The position numbers and the translations under genes are program-made. A DNA stretch of 64,000 nucleotides from an uncultured Clostridiaceae bacterium (GTDB lineage Bacteria; Bacillota; Clostridia; TANB77; CAG-508), in the NCBI GenBank assembly GCA_948356915.1, contig CAOJCG010000001.1, positions 210,599-274,598 of the forward strand. The letters are read 5' to 3'. Positions 63,931-64,000 of this stretch are shown one piece after another; positions within the stretch are counted from its first letter, which is position 1, and each line of letters starts with the position of its first letter. The notes below the pieces were generated by a model. It did no database searches. It was not told the origin of the DNA and saw only the letters and a program-made list of their open reading frames with translations.

Positions 63931-64000
63931 ATTTTTTTAATTAATTTTTTTTAATTAATTTTTTTTAATTAATTTTTTTTAATTAATTTTTTTTAATTAA
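63931..64000. repeat. Tandem minisatellite, ~14-bp unit TTTTTTTTAATTAA, ~5 copies to window edge
   Basis: Direct reading. Confidence 0.85.

Noticed and set aside
1-64000. CRISPR arrays, rRNA operons, prophage modules
   Set aside because: No regularly spaced direct repeats, no rRNA signatures, and only an isolated BRO/antirepressor-like gene rather than phage structural genes.

Overview
64 kb of AT-rich, spore-forming Bacillota/Clostridia-type chromosome. Support for spore formation: SASP, CotF-like coat protein, SleB/YpeB, SpoIIR and a BclA-like protein. It carries mostly housekeeping and envelope genes (PcrA, DacF, LCP, CvpA, Ddl, MurF, MurA, M18 peptidase, HtrA, phosphoglucomutase, UAP-like uridylyltransferase, WalJ, RlmH), three tRNAs, a structured ncRNA candidate and a broken ~10 kb Cna_B/SpaA-type repeat adhesin. 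The standout observation is a recurrent, codon-specific reading-frame anomaly. Eight otherwise intact genes are each split in the ORF track by one extra base (twice in one gene). In all nine cases the extra base is a C directly in front of an in-frame glycine codon GGN, so frame 0 shows CGG and then runs into a stop. Skipping that C (+1) restores the conserved protein every time (e.g. LAGGQ-C-GTRLG, LIDC-C-GES, DLT-C-GKQYSSEEF). In a manual scan, almost all other CGG trinucleotides in genes lie out of frame; only two in-frame CGG codons are apparently read normally. The two tRNA-Arg genes present are UCU and ACG, neither expected to read CGG. This suggests +1 recoding (or quadruplet CGGN=Gly decoding) at a hungry or unassigned CGG codon. 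A systematic sequencing artefact must be excluded first. Other items: a 70-bp perfect palindrome and a 64-bp relative, several interspersed repeat families including a 194-bp inverted-repeat element, and a 250-nt RNA with a perfect 8-bp closing stem.
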